64,000 nt of DNA from Blepharisma japonicum (Eukaryota > Ciliophora > Heterotrichea > Heterotrichida > Blepharismidae): positions 1 through 64,000 of the forward strand of contig CATKHK010000107.1 of NCBI GenBank assembly GCA_949751835.1, written 5' to 3'. Under the pieces are notes generated by a model. That model did not search any database, had not been told where the DNA came from, and saw only the letters and a list, made by a program, of their open reading frames with translations. Of this stretch, positions 11,056-22,137 are shown piece by piece (position 1 is the stretch's first letter; each line of letters opens with the position of its first letter). Position numbers and translations under genes: made by a program.

Positions 11056-11822
11056 AATAAAATAATATTTCTGGTTATTTGGTAGTAATATATAATAAGC
11101 TTACACAAATTATTTTAGAATCATAGATTTTTTAGTTAAATCATATTAAAGCCTCCACCTCAATAAATCAATTCAACTTAAGGCCAGATTTCCAATTTTG
11201 TTTTCAGATTATGCCTTCTTATGAAGTTAAGTGTATTAAGAAATTTGACTTTAGACTTAAAAGCAAATCACTTTAAAAGGGCTCCATGGAGGATTCTTAT
11301 AAATAATACATTTGATTTCGATTATATTATATCCTCATGTTACGACCTTATTAAATAATCCAAAATTTAAATTTATTAAAATAAATTCTCAAATTATAAG
11401 CCATTATATGCAATTCAGTTTTATTAGCTCGAGAAATCTTTAACTATATCCTAATATCTTAAAAACAGTAGATTAATTTGATAATTAAATACTTGAAGAC
11501 CAAGCAATTTATTAATTAAAAGGGTCCTTGTTTACGCAACTTTTACAATGATTTTGTAATGTAGGCAAACATATAATTGAGAATAATCTTTTTAACTAGC
11601 AAAATGTGAATAGTATGTCTTAGTAAAGGCTAAAATGAGCTGAATTTCTTTTTATATTTTTAAAAAAATATCACCTAAGCCTGCTTTAAGAATCAGAGTT
11701 TCTTAGACAGGATTCAAATACAATTTGCAATGCCCGTAAAGTATTTTAGCTTCATTTATACTGAAATCTCAGAGTCTTAATTTAAACATATTTATAGATT
11801 TTGTAGTTAAAAATATAGCAAT
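11056..11822. other. Spacer
   Basis: The first 250 nt are homologous to 6607-6830 (end of the tandem unit). The rest is AT-rich with no recognised feature up to the ATG at 11823. Confidence 0.5.
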
Positions 11823-13337
11823 ATGGAGGTCATGCGATGCTCTGAGCCAAAGTGCTCACACGAAGCTGAATATTCATGCCAATGCCCTTTTTCTGAAACT
11901 TATTTTTGTTATGAGCACTTAGCAAATCACTGTAAATCAAATAATCTATCTCATAGAATTAAATCGCTATTCTTTCAGCATAATCAAGAAACAAAAAAAG
12001 CTATTCTTAAATCCCTGGCAGAAGAAAAATCTAAAATCGATGAAATTAAATGCAAATTAGTAGCGTCTTTTAGCCAAACTCTTTTTATCTTAAAAAACAC
12101 ATATAAAAATTTCCTAAAAGAGCTAGAATCTGATGCAGAAAAAAATAGCTACTACTTCGAGAAGGTCTGCTGCGCAAAAAAGCTTGATGATCAAATTTTA
12201 GACTTATTATATTTTGATACACAGGAAGATATCGAAAAAAAAACTAAACTAATTGTCTCAGCTAGATCAGCTATGTATCAAAATGCTGATTTATTTTGCC
12301 GAATAAATAAGAAAATTGAAAAAATAATAAATAGATTGAATGAAGAAATCCATGGCTGCTCTCAAGAAAATAAAATTTTAGAAGAAATTGCTGAAATGCC
12401 TGACGAAACAACCATCTTTAAAAAGCTGGAAAATGATAAGCTACAGGCTTATAATAAATATAAAGAAGTTATACGGTCTAACCCAGATGAAGATAATGCA
12501 TACAACCGCATAGGAATTCTTCTTAAAACAGAAAAAAGATATGAAGAAGCAATAAAATATTACAATTATGCAATTAGAATTAACCCAAATAAACCAATTT
12601 ATTATACAAATAAAGGAAATGCATTTTTTGATTTAGGGAGACATGAAGAAGCTATGGGATGTTATCAGGAAGCGATTAGGATAAATCCAAATGATGATTG
12701 CACATATAACCGCATAGGAGTTCTTTTTAAAACTGAAAAGAGATGCGAAGATGCAATAAATTATTACAATACTGCAATAAAAATCAACCCCATCAAAACT
12801 AAGTATCATGTATACAAAGGAAATGCTCTTTTAGATTTAGGTAAATATGACGAAGCTATGGAATGCTATAATGATGCTATTAGGATAAACCAAAATGATG
12901 ATAATGCATACAATCGCATGGGATTTCTCTGTAAATATGAAAAGAGACTTGAAGATGCTATAAAATTCTACGACAAAGCTATAAATATTAATCCAAAATC
13001 TTCACTTTATTATGTTAATAAAGGAAATGTTCTTTTCGACTTAGAAAGAAAAGAAGAAGCTATGAGATGCTACAATGAGGCTATTATGATCAATCCAAAT
13101 GATGAAAATGCATACAACCGCTTAGGGTTTCTGCTTAAAACTGAAAAGAGATATGAAGCAGCAATAAAATATTATAATGATGCAATCAGAATTAACCCAA
13201 ACCGTGCAGTTTATTATATTAACAAAGGAAATGCTTTTTTAGACTTAGGTAGAAAAGAAAAAGCTAGGAAATTCTATGATAAAGCTGTCAAAATAGAACC
13301 CTCTTCAGAAATATTAATAAATGCAGCTAAATTTTAA
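11823..13337 (+). CDS. B-box-like / coiled-coil / TPR protein
   Basis: 504 residues, intact, stop TAA, no TGA and no intron needed. Residues 1-45 carry the same Cys/His cluster as its relatives (C6, C11, C19, C21, C29, H32, H36). Residues 50-200 are helical and charged, a likely coiled coil. Residues 205-500 form eight TPRs in strict alternation of two types: AYNRIGxLLKTEKRYE-type and YYxNKGNAFxDLGRxE-type. The true repeat is thus a 68-residue pair present four times. It lacks the kelch part of the 7042 gene. Role inferred as a protein-binding adaptor. It is single-copy in the window. Confidence 0.88.
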   Translation: MEVMRCSEPKCSHEAEYSCQCPFSETYFCYEHLANHCKSNNLSHRIKSLFFQHNQETKKAILKSLAEEKSKIDEIKCKLVASFSQTLFILKNTYKNFLKELESDAEKNSYYFEKVCCAKKLDDQILDLLYFDTQEDIEKKTKLIVSARSAMYQNADLFCRINKKIEKIINRLNEEIHGCSQENKILEEIAEMPDETTIFKKLENDKLQAYNKYKEVIRSNPDEDNAYNRIGILLKTEKRYEEAIKYYNYAIRINPNKPIYYTNKGNAFFDLGRHEEAMGCYQEAIRINPNDDCTYNRIGVLFKTEKRCEDAINYYNTAIKINPIKTKYHVYKGNALLDLGKYDEAMECYNDAIRINQNDDNAYNRMGFLCKYEKRLEDAIKFYDKAININPKSSLYYVNKGNVLFDLERKEEAMRCYNEAIMINPNDENAYNRLGFLLKTEKRYEAAIKYYNDAIRINPNRAVYYINKGNAFLDLGRKEKARKFYDKAVKIEPSSEILINAAKF

Positions 13338-13982
13338 TAATTTAATCAATATCAATATATAATATTAACTTAATTTTAATTTATTGATGCAGTTTGATAA
13401 TTTTATGTATAAATTGGTCCTTAAAAAGTAAGATAAATAAAGTTTTTATTATTCTCATTTTGCTGTAAAAATATCAGCACGTTTATATAATATAAAGAAC
13501 TGAATTTAATTTAGCAAAAAAGTAATAACCAATTAAAAACTTATTAATGCCTAATAAAATATCTTTTCTATCTAAGATTATATAGACATGCTATAATAAA
13601 TATAGCTCATTGAACTGATACTTTAAATCAATCTATTAGCGCTGCATATCTCTAATCTCGTGTTCTCTTTATACTGCTATTTCGTCTTGCGAATTCATCT
13701 ATTTGAGACAATATTTCAAATTATTGACATTTTCTCTGTAAATTCCATCCAAAAGGGCTCTTCACTAGCCCCAATTGAAACTCAAGACTATGCCCTTTGT
13801 GCAATAAAAAGTTCGAAATTCATAAATTTTGAAGATGATGAAAATTAAATTTAACTGGCTTCCTCAAATCATCTTAAAATATATTCCTTTGATAAAACAA
13901 AGTTAAAAGATGAGCAAAGTCATCTTTAGAATTCATCATTCTATTATTTTTAATAATACTGCTTAGACCAATAAAAGAATTT
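13338..13982. other. Spacer
   Basis: Convergent 3' ends of the genes at 11823 and 13983 flank this stretch. A 62-codon ORF without ATG (13660-13848, +) has no relative or motif; I see no supported gene. Confidence 0.45.
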
Positions 13983-15812
13983 TTAGTGTTTATTACAGTC
14001 AATCAATTTTTTTTCCTTCAAATCAAACTTGAGGTAATAAAATTTATCGATATTGAATAAAATGTTTATTGCCCCTTTATTATATGATGAATAAACTTGA
14101 TAGAAATGCCTCTTTAATGATGAGTTTGCAATTCGTCTCCAGACACTGTCATTTGATACTTCGCTTTCATGGATTGATCCACCCACTTCAATTAAATATA
14201 ATCTCTCCGTATTTATTAGAACCTTGCAATTATTAATTTTAAAATCATAAGGAATAGTTGTGAAAGCGTTGCCATTAATTGAATACCGTATAATATTTTT
14301 ATTTTTAAATCCAGAAATCAATATATTCTCATTAAATATTACACTATTGCAATTGCAATCAGATTGTGGAAGTGGGCACAAGTTGTACCATCGGCTTTCA
14401 TTCATATCAAATCTCTCTGATAGTGCTAAAGGTTTGGAATTGTTAGCTTTTCCTCCAAAACAATAAACACTATTATTAAAATAGACAGCTGATGAGTCAC
14501 TGCAAGAAATTCCTGATGGTAGCTTTTGAACTTTATAATTTTCACCAATTATCAAAGAAATCCCAGAACTAGGGTCACAACGACGACCAAAACAAAATAA
14601 ACTACCATTAGGCAGCTGAGCAATGCATGTACCGCAGTCTAGTATTTCAGGAGTTTCTAACATCCTGGCTTCCGAACTATTATTTTCTGTATTATAAACA
14701 ATCAAATTAGTTATGATGTTATCATATATAATTGTATAAAGAGATGTTTTTTTGCAATAAGCACTTATATAGTCCTGATAATCTTGCTGAAGAAGCGGAT
14801 CATATATGTAGGCATTACTTTCGTAGTTTGAGCAGGTTATCCTAAAGTCTTTTTCTATTTTTGGGTCAATTGGTCTATTTAAAATTTCTGATCTTTTGTC
14901 TCTAAATGTTTGAAGTTCCTTTTGAGGTTTTAAAGTTTCGTTATTTAGAAGATTTTGAGTATTAAGCAGATCTATTTTTAGGTTTATTTCATTTTTTAAG
15001 TCTTCTAAATTTCTCTCGTATTTTTTATTCTTATTTAACAGTTTGGAAAGAGAGTCTTTGATGTGTGTTAGCTCATTACTCGTTGATCCAGCAATTTTTT
15101 TATGTTCTTCATCGCTTAGATTGATAGCCTTATTGCTCTCTTCACTATTTTCTATATCAGAAAGTCTTTTACCTAAATAAGTTTCATACTTTCTATTGCT
15201 TGAATTAATGACTTTATTGTGCTCTTCAAGACTATTTTCTATACTAGAAAGTCTTTTATTTAAATAAGCTTTAAATTTGCCTTCGATAAAACACTCAATT
15301 ATTTTTTCAATTTTTTCGTTGAGTCCACAAAATAATTTTGCACTGTTGTGCCATTCTTGATTAACTGAAATTATTTTTTTTAATTTCTCAATTGCTTCAT
15401 CAGGTTGTAAGCTCAGTAAACCTAGAATAGGATCCTGCTCTGACTTCGATAATTTTTGAGTTTGATAAATTTTTGTAAAATAATTTCTTATTTCAGCTGA
15501 GCCTGACTCAATATTTTTTAAAAGTTCATCAATATCCTTCTCTGATTCACGTAAACGTTGGCTAAATGATGCTAGGATTTTTTCTTTCATCTTGCTATTT
15601 TTGGACTCTTGCCTTGTAAGAAACTGAAGAATTGCTTCTTTTGTCCCTTTGCATGGTTCTACAAAAATTCTTTGAATTTCATGAGACTTATTAGGTACTT
15701 TTATATGCTTCCCGAGGTGCAGTTCACAAGATAAAGTTCCTGGAGAAGTGCATGGGCATGTATATTCAACCTCAAACTCGCACCCTGACTCGAAACATCG
15801 CATTAACTCCAT
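13983..15812 (-). CDS. B-box-like / coiled-coil / kelch-like protein
   Basis: 609 residues from ATG 15812 to TAA 13983-13985, uninterrupted. Residues 1-48: B-box-like cluster C6, C11, C19, C21, C29, H32, H36. Residues 50-310: long charged heptad-like region, the strongest coiled-coil candidate among these genes. Residues 320-345: the block EKDFRITCSNYES shared with the other kelch genes. Residues 380-609: kelch-like propeller (LPNGSLFCFG, NSVYCFGG, RFDMNESRWYNLCPLPQ with TGG Trp). The last motif is the yardstick showing that TGA equals Trp in the relatives. B-box plus coiled coil plus beta-propeller recalls TRIM proteins without the RING. Confidence 0.88.
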   Translation of the reverse strand: MELMRCFESGCEFEVEYTCPCTSPGTLSCELHLGKHIKVPNKSHEIQRIFVEPCKGTKEAILQFLTRQESKNSKMKEKILASFSQRLRESEKDIDELLKNIESGSAEIRNYFTKIYQTQKLSKSEQDPILGLLSLQPDEAIEKLKKIISVNQEWHNSAKLFCGLNEKIEKIIECFIEGKFKAYLNKRLSSIENSLEEHNKVINSSNRKYETYLGKRLSDIENSEESNKAINLSDEEHKKIAGSTSNELTHIKDSLSKLLNKNKKYERNLEDLKNEINLKIDLLNTQNLLNNETLKPQKELQTFRDKRSEILNRPIDPKIEKDFRITCSNYESNAYIYDPLLQQDYQDYISAYCKKTSLYTIIYDNIITNLIVYNTENNSSEARMLETPEILDCGTCIAQLPNGSLFCFGRRCDPSSGISLIIGENYKVQKLPSGISCSDSSAVYFNNSVYCFGGKANNSKPLALSERFDMNESRWYNLCPLPQSDCNCNSVIFNENILISGFKNKNIIRYSINGNAFTTIPYDFKINNCKVLINTERLYLIEVGGSIHESEVSNDSVWRRIANSSLKRHFYQVYSSYNKGAINILFNIDKFYYLKFDLKEKKLIDCNKH

Positions 15813-15947
15813 ATAATTATCGAATATTTTTTATTAAAGTTAATGCTATTTTAAGCCTTTTGTTAAATAAATTTAGATAAAATAATTTATTATATTTTTT
15901 GGCTTTTTCTGACTTTAATATAATATAATAAAGGATTCTATAATTAT
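15813..15947. promoter_or_regulatory. Centre of an inverted duplication, divergent 5' flanks
   Basis: The 135 nt between the ATG of the gene at 13983-15812 and the matching (lost) start of its inverted copy. Both outward edges carry a TTC(G/T)ATAATTAT-type sequence directly before the first codon, so the duplicated segment includes the proximal promoter. Confidence 0.5.
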
Positions 15948-17008
15948 ATAGAGTTAATGCGATTTTTCGAGCCAGGGTGCAAGCTTGATGTTGAATATAC
16001 ATGCCTATGCACTTCTCCAGAACTTTAATTTGCGATCTGCACTTCGGGAGGCATATAAAGGAACCTAATAAGTCTCATGAAATTCAAAGAATTTTTGTGG
16101 AACAAAAGAAGTGATTCTTCAGTTTCTTACAAGGCAAGAGTCCAAAAATAGCAAGATGAAAGAAAAAATCCTAGCATCATTTAGCCAACGTTTACGTGAA
16201 TCAGAGAAGGATATTGACGAACTTTTAAAAAATTTTGAATCAGGCTTAGCTGAACTAAGAAATTATTTTACAAAAATTTATCAAACTCAAAAATTATCGA
16301 AGTCAGAGCAGGATTCTATTCTAGGTTTACTGAGTTTACAACCTGGTAAAGCTATCGAGATATTAAAAAAAAGAATTTCAGTTAATCAAGAATGGCACAA
16401 CAGTGCAAAATTATTTTGTGTACTCAACGAAAAAATTGAAAAAATAATTGAGTGTTTTATCGAAGGCAAATTTGAAGCTTATTTAAATAAAAGACTTTCT
16501 AGTATAAAAAACTGTTATCTATTTCAATAATAGTGTTTATTGCTTTGGAGGAGCTGGTTCAACGTATTTACCTTTATCAGAGAGATTTGATTTGACTGAA
16601 AACCGATGAATCAAATTATGCCTACTTCCAGAAGCATATTAAAGATGCAAAAGCGTATTATTTAATGGGAATATTTTGATTTCTGGAAGTGTAATAGCAA
16701 TCTTCAACAATATTCAATTGTTAAACCAATTTCAATACAATTCCTTATACTTTAAATCTAACAAAGAAAAGATTTTTATAAATGCAGATAGATTGTATTT
16801 AATTGTAATCAATGAATTTATCTATGAAAGCAAAGTATTAAATGGCACTATTTGGAGACAAATTGTAGACTCAACAATAAGTAATTTTTTTAATCAAGTT
16901 TATATATGGTATAATAAAGGAGCAATATATATTGCACACTACAGCAGCAATGAAGCTAGATATTTCAAGTTTAATTTGGAGAGAAAATTATCAGAAGAGC
17001 TGCTCTAA
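15948..17008 (+). pseudogene. Inverted decayed copy of the B-box/coiled-coil/kelch gene
   Basis: Head-to-head copy of 13983-15812. The start codon is ATA (15948-15950) instead of ATG, the B-box region contains TAA and frame changes (16025-16080), and the coiled-coil part is open again at 16111-16530. The copy then jumps by deletion from the middle of the coiled coil straight to the kelch motif FNNSVYCFGGA at about 16520. The tail 16676-17008 is open and ends at TAA. TGA stands at the conserved NRW Trp (about 16608). Confidence 0.85.
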
Positions 17009-17858
17009 AATTATCTAATGTATATGCAATAAAATGCCTAAACCCACTATTATAATAGCAGATTACTCCATATAGCTCAAATTTATCATCACAATAAAAA
17101 AAACTATAAGCTCCTTGGACTCTCTTCCCAATCATATTCGGAATATAAAATACAAAAATATCTGGTATATTTATCCCAAATGTGCTCATTATCATTTCCC
17201 TATTTCCCAAACAATTTTCACAATACAGCAAATTTCTGCCATTATAGTCTTTCTTATCTCAGAGACTTTTTAATTTTTCGTCAATTTCTTTTTTTGATGG
17301 ATTTTTTAGAATGCAAAAAAGAGTTGGCTCTTCTAAATTTGAAAATTTTTGGCATAGTTTGCATAGAAGTTTCTTGTATAGAATCATAGAGAAATTGCTT
17401 GAATCTGATAAAAGGCCTATTAATGATAAGTAAAGCTCTTTTGGATCATTTTCTGAGTACTCATTAAACTAAGTATTTTATACCATGTGAAATTCTTGAA
17501 ATAAATAGAGCTGGAGCTTTTTTATTTCGGTTGAAATTAAAATTTGATTATTCTGTTGGACTCATGATATAATTTTTGATAGTGAAGAACATATTTTTGA
17601 GTTTAAAGGTAACTTTTGGCCAAATTCTGGAGTACTTGATAATACTTGTAGAAGGGCATTTAAATAGCAGGTATTACCAAGATTAGGAAGCCCACGTTTA
17701 GGAGATCTTATGCTATCTGGCTGGATAATATGAATTGGAAATGCTTGCGATTTTTGAGGGGCAATACTTATAGTTGGTAAATTTTGTATACTTATTATAG
17801 GCATCGGAGAATTGTAAAAGTATCCTATGAGCTTCTTAAGAAAATTTAATATCATCAT
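16971..17858 (-). CDS. USP-type ubiquitin hydrolase, 3'-truncated (possibly a pseudogene)
   Basis: About 290 residues with one 15-nt intron (17469-17483, GTATAAAATACTTAG) and TGA as Trp. The Cys box is GLPNLGNTCYLNALLQVL, the zinc-ribbon-like pair is LYCENC, and the His box is FRHFIAYTLDN. Directly after the His box the frame runs into the antisense strand of the kelch relic (overlap 16971-17008). The last USP strand seen in all relatives (W-x-EYND...YxLFY) is therefore missing. Either a truncated gene or a young pseudogene; the rest is intact. Confidence 0.7.
17469..17483 (-). other. 15-nt intron
   Basis: GTATAAAATACTTAG, phase 0, at the same place as in all other USP genes here (between the helix after the Cys box and the QQD-like motif). 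Retention would add in-frame TAA and TAG. Confidence 0.8.
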
Positions 17859-18161
17859 TCTCTATGTTTTTCATAATTGAAATTTGTAGAATTATATTTT
17901 TGATGTTTTAAGTTTGAGAACAACAAGTATTACATTACTCTAAAGCATACTTACAGAGGCTTAATCTATAAAGGATTTTACTGCTTAAAACTAAAGTTCG
18001 GTCTAAACTGCCTTACCTCTACAACACAATATAAAGACTTTTCAGTCAAATTGGACATCGAGCAAGTATTTAATTATGATACATTATTACGGAAATCAAA
18101 TGACTCATAAAATTCTTAAAAACTCTTTCTTTTCTATAAAATAAATAAAAATTTGTAAAGG
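17859..18161. other. Spacer between divergent genes
   Basis: No recognised gene; 5' flank of the truncated USP gene on one side and of the Ser/Thr-rich relic on the other. Confidence 0.45.
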
Positions 18162-18880
18162 ATGGATCTATCAACCTCAGCTTCTTCATTTTCAAACAAT
18201 AATGCTCCCAGCTAGCCCTACTCAAGCTATCACTGCATCAGATAATAGCGCTTCAGCTACTAGCGGCTTAACTACCTCTGCTTCAAAGTTCTCCGTTTAA
18301 CTGTAAAATCTTCTATTCTTTCTGCATCTGTCACATCTCCACTCTTTCTGATTCAAGATTTCTATTTCGAGCTTCCATTCCTCAACTCTATCCTCTTCAC
18401 CTGCTTCGATAATTCAAATTCAATATCTCTGCTTCAAAGATTTCCGCTTCATCTGCTCATCTTCAACTATTTCTGCTTCAAAGATTTCAATTCATCTATT
18501 ACATCCTCTACTCTTTCTGCCTCGGAGATTTTTATTTCATCTGTCACATCTTCCATTCTCTGAGCTTTGAAGATTTCTACATCATCTGTCAAATCTTCCA
18601 TAATTGCTGCTTGAACTTTTTAGCTTCTAGTATAATCTCTTCAGCCCTTGTTGCATCAAAATTATCTACTTCAGTCATCATTGATTCAAAAATCACAGCA
18701 TATACTATATCTGGTCAAATAATCAGCTATATCTGCTTCAAATATCAGCACATCAACTATTGCATCCTCAACGATAAATCTTCAAGTGTTTCTGCTGCAG
18801 CTCTCAGTACTTCAACTGTAAGTGATACAAAAACTTCTGCTTCAAAAATCACTGATATAAACAACAGCGATGAGTATTAA
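18162..18880 (+). pseudogene. Ser/Thr/Ala-rich repeat gene relic
   Basis: Starts with ATG 18162 (MDLSTSASSF) and continues as imperfect repeats of roughly 45-48 nt containing TCTGCTTCAAAGATTTC, translating as SASKIS-x-SSVTSS in one frame or another. Several frame changes and stops (18195 onward, 18298) separate the open pieces; the last (18611-18880) ends NSDEY and TAA. Low-complexity Ser/Thr composition suggests a former secreted, surface or mucin-like protein, but no signal peptide is visible. Confidence 0.5.
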
Positions 18881-19472
18881 GAGCAAAAATTTATTTTTAA
18901 ATGATAACTTCATATAAAAAATTGGGGAATATGTAGACCTAAAATATTTTAAGAAAGATTTCAAGATATTTTCTTTAATTCTTTGATGGATTTTTATTGC
19001 ACATAAAGAGGTAGCTGAAAAAAGTTTTAGTATAACTGTATTCGTGTTCCTTTATAACTTCATATTGAAAACACTTGAGTTTGGCCGTTTTTGTTAGTAA
19101 AAAAGTGAATATATTTTGAATTTTTATCTGATTCCTCGTTATATTATGCCATAATTAATTATTTCAATAGAATGCTTTGTCACAAATTAAAAGCTTGCCC
19201 TTATGATAGGACAGGATTTATTTTAATAGTAAAAAATAGTTTTTTGGATCTGAATATAGTTTTATAAAATTGATGAGATATCAAAAAGTATTTAAGTTGC
19301 AGGCATTTGAGAGATTAGAATTCCACTTTGAGACTTCTTATTACTATCTATTTGTGATATATGAAATTGGTAAATTTGCTTATTTTCAGGGACTAAGGTT
19401 ACCATTGATAATATTCAGACACTTACTATAGGCTTTTCTAAGAAAATTTAATACCCAATTCAATTATTTAAA
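18881..19472. other. Spacer with a short inverted USP fragment
   Basis: Mostly unremarkable AT-rich DNA. About 60 nt at 19400-19460 resemble, in plus-strand orientation, the 5' end of the truncated USP gene near 17800-17858 (TAAGAAAATTTAATA and flanks), a probable rearranged scrap. Confidence 0.4.
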
Positions 19473-19919
19473 ATGCATAAAAGTGAAGTAAGAAGTATCA
19501 AGATAGATGGTTTAAAGAGCTCTGAGGTTTTTGAAGAAGCGAATGCTCTTTATTGTAACAAATGTGGTTGTTTGAGAGATATGACAGTTGAGACGAAAAG
19601 TATTGAGACTTCAGCTAATTTAGCTTTCTATTTGACCCCATCATCAGTGGTTTTCATTCCAGAAGACAATATAAGAATTGAAAATAACAACTATGTACTC
19701 TATGAAGTTATCTGTCATATTGAGATGAGTTTTTGTTGGAAGTGATTTGCTTATACTGATTGCGAGGTTGAAAGCTCATGAGTTGAGTATAATGATTTTA
19801 TAGTATCCTTTGTGGAAAAGCCGAATTTTGGAAACGCTTATATGCTCTTCGATAAAAATAAAAATTGATTATTTTCGGCAGATTTAATAAGAATGATAAT
19901 TATAAGGTGCTATAATTAA
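19473..19919 (+). pseudogene. C-terminal USP fragment
   Basis: With TGA as Trp this reads 148 codons to TAA 19917-19919. It holds the zinc-ribbon pair (LYCNKCG), the strand block NNYVLYEVICH and the terminal WVEYNDFIV...NAYMLF motif of USPs. The Cys box is absent upstream, and the His of the GHYIAYT motif is missing (MSFCWKWFAYT). Treated as a fragment without catalytic function. Confidence 0.7.
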
Positions 19920-20544
19920 AGGGAATAAAATGGAATGGCATGTTAAGAATGGCAATGGATTATTGCTTTCCAAATGTGAATGCAATTAGAGGCTTTGTCA
20001 GTCCTCTAATTACAAATATCTTGTATTTGCTGGATTGCCATTTGATAAATTGATAATTTAGATTGATTATGATTCAGAATTTAGATAAAGTCATTAGTCC
20101 ATGCACACAAGAATAAGATATATATTTTAAAAATAATTGTTGAAAAATTTTGATTTAAAGAGAGAAAAAATAATATGGCGAGAAATTATATAGGAATTAT
20201 AAATAAAGTCCATTTTATCAGGCAATAGCCTTCCAGAGATGCTGAAAATATAAGTGGCAATTAGGTATTATATAGGAAAATTTTGTTTTGGTTCTCAAAC
20301 ATCTGCTTAAAATATAATATTTCGGTAAAAATCAATACTCGGCTATCCTAAATAACAGAAGTTTCTATCATTTATAATTTTTATATTAAATTATGTTGTT
20401 CAATTATAGATTTACAAGTTTATTTTAATTATTAAATAGTTAAAATGCTTTAAAATTCATTTTCTAGCAAATTGTAATGATGATAAACTCTCTTATTCTT
20501 CAATAATTATTCCACAAATCCAAAATTATTAGTTTTAAACATAA
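19920..20544. other. Spacer
   Basis: AT-rich; no supported gene, RNA or repeat seen. Confidence 0.4.
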
Positions 20545-21290
20545 AATTAATAATAAAATCCTCATTTTATTTGTGGAGAGTATGAATGATGCAGTTATTA
20601 GTTAATTTTAATTGTTTTTAAAATATCATATCCATGAGTGTTCACATTCAAAATTATTACTGTTAATTCACCTTTGATTTTCAAACGCACAAATTGATTG
20701 TGAATTAAGCATAATCCACAAGCTGTCTATTTGTAATATGTGCTATTCGCAGTTCATATCCTCTGCTCTTATCGTAAATTTGGATCTTGAAGAATACTCG
20801 TTGGCAGGCATTAGAAAACTTCAATTATTTTGAAATCGTAGTTCCGTGAGTGTCTAACTCAATTTCAAAAATTGCAGCAATTTCATCTTGATTTCCAAAT
20901 ATTGCGTAAGTTAGTTGACCATAAGGTCATAGGCTATTTACAATTATGGTGTATTTTGACAGTTTATGTTCTCTACTCTTATTTTAAAGTTAGAAACTTT
21001 GATAACACAAATGACGCAGCTATTAAATAACTCTATGGTTTAAAGTGCCAACACCTATACTCAATGCCACTCCTAAAAATTTTATATTTTTCCATTCCAA
21101 ACATTTTAATAAAAATGGCTGTGAAGTTGATCATAAGTTCACAAGCTGCTTTTTTCTAGTGTTTGCTGTTGGAGTCTATATCCTCTATTATATTTATAAA
21201 GTTTAGTAAATAAAAACACAAAAGCCACAATTATATTGCGCACTATTAATAATTCATATCTTGTACTCCTATCTTCAAATTTGACATTTT
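20545..21290 (-). pseudogene. Tandem (three-unit) ubiquitin-like gene relic
   Basis: On the minus strand three successive degraded Ubl units can be followed by the antisense of the conserved Trp-helix block (around 20700, 20930 and 21140) and by the antisense of the strand between them. The 5' end at about 21288 has the family start (ATGTCAAATTTG...). Frameshifts and stops occur in every unit. The intact relatives at 24557, 25315 and 26522 have two units each, so this was a longer chain. Confidence 0.65.
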
Positions 21291-21581
21291 AAAAATATTG
21301 TAGAATCATCATAATGAAATGAGTAATTAAGCAAAGCAAATTAGGCAATATTTTAAAATCATTTCATTCATTCTCACTGTCGATAGTAAGCAAGAATAAC
21401 TCACAAACTTATAAAGGGTTAAATTTTTTATCAGTTCTCATAAATACTTTAAAATTATTTATATTTGAGTACAAACTTTCTGCTATATATAGACTTAGTA
21501 AGAAAATTTATCAAATCTTAGAGAAAATATATGACAGAACTCAAATTAATAAATTTTATTCAGAAATCTCAATTATTTTAA

Positions 21582-21839
21582 TTATTTTTTCTGAAATGAT
21601 CCATTGAATCTGTCAAGAACTTTAATAGTGCAAATATTAAAGAACTTCAATTGCCCCAAAGTATTATTTCCATGAGTGTACAAACCCAAATACTTGACCC
21701 CAAAAATCACGCATACTTCACTTTTTCCAAACATTTGCGCAAATTGAGCGTGAAGTCGAGAATAAGTCCACGAAGGGTTTACTGTCATTGCGCGCCTTGC
21801 GCAGTCCATATCTTCTATTATTATCGTCAAATCTGCCAT
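21582..21839 (-). CDS. Ubiquitin-like protein, single domain, extended tail
   Basis: 85 residues, ATG 21839 to stop 21582-21584. Family layout: LTIIIEDMD strand, Trp-headed helix (SWTYSRLHAQFAQMFG), VCVIFGVKYLG strand, final strand CTIKVLD. The tail reads FNGSFQKK, so neither GG nor GC is present; Gly-Ser stands at the equivalent place, followed by a four-residue extension. Upstream the ATAATTATAA-like box is altered to ATAACTATAA. Orientation and spacing match a tandem row with the genes further right. Confidence 0.75.
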   Translation of the reverse strand: MADLTIIIEDMDCARRAMTVNPSWTYSRLHAQFAQMFGKSEVCVIFGVKYLGLYTHGNNTLGQLKFFNICTIKVLDRFNGSFQKK

Positions 21840-22137
21840 TTTATAGTTATCATAAACAGAAACTTGTGAAAATAATTGTATAAAAAAATGGAGAGTTTTC
21901 TTAGTGATAGAGTTGAGGTTAAGCTCTGAGCTTTGTCCAATAAAATTATTTCAAAATAATTTTAAGGGTTAAATCTAATATGATTAAGAGAAGTTCTAGA
22001 ATAATAAATCCAAAATACATAAAAGCCAAAAGCTAATAAGAAGAGGGCTTAATGTTTCTATTATAGAAAAACAATATTAATTAATATCATGATCATATAG
22101 AATAACTATTAAGAGATTTTAAATAAGAATTATTTTC

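Noticed and set aside
13660-13848. 62-codon ORF between two convergent genes
   Set aside because: No ATG start, no relative in the window and no motif.
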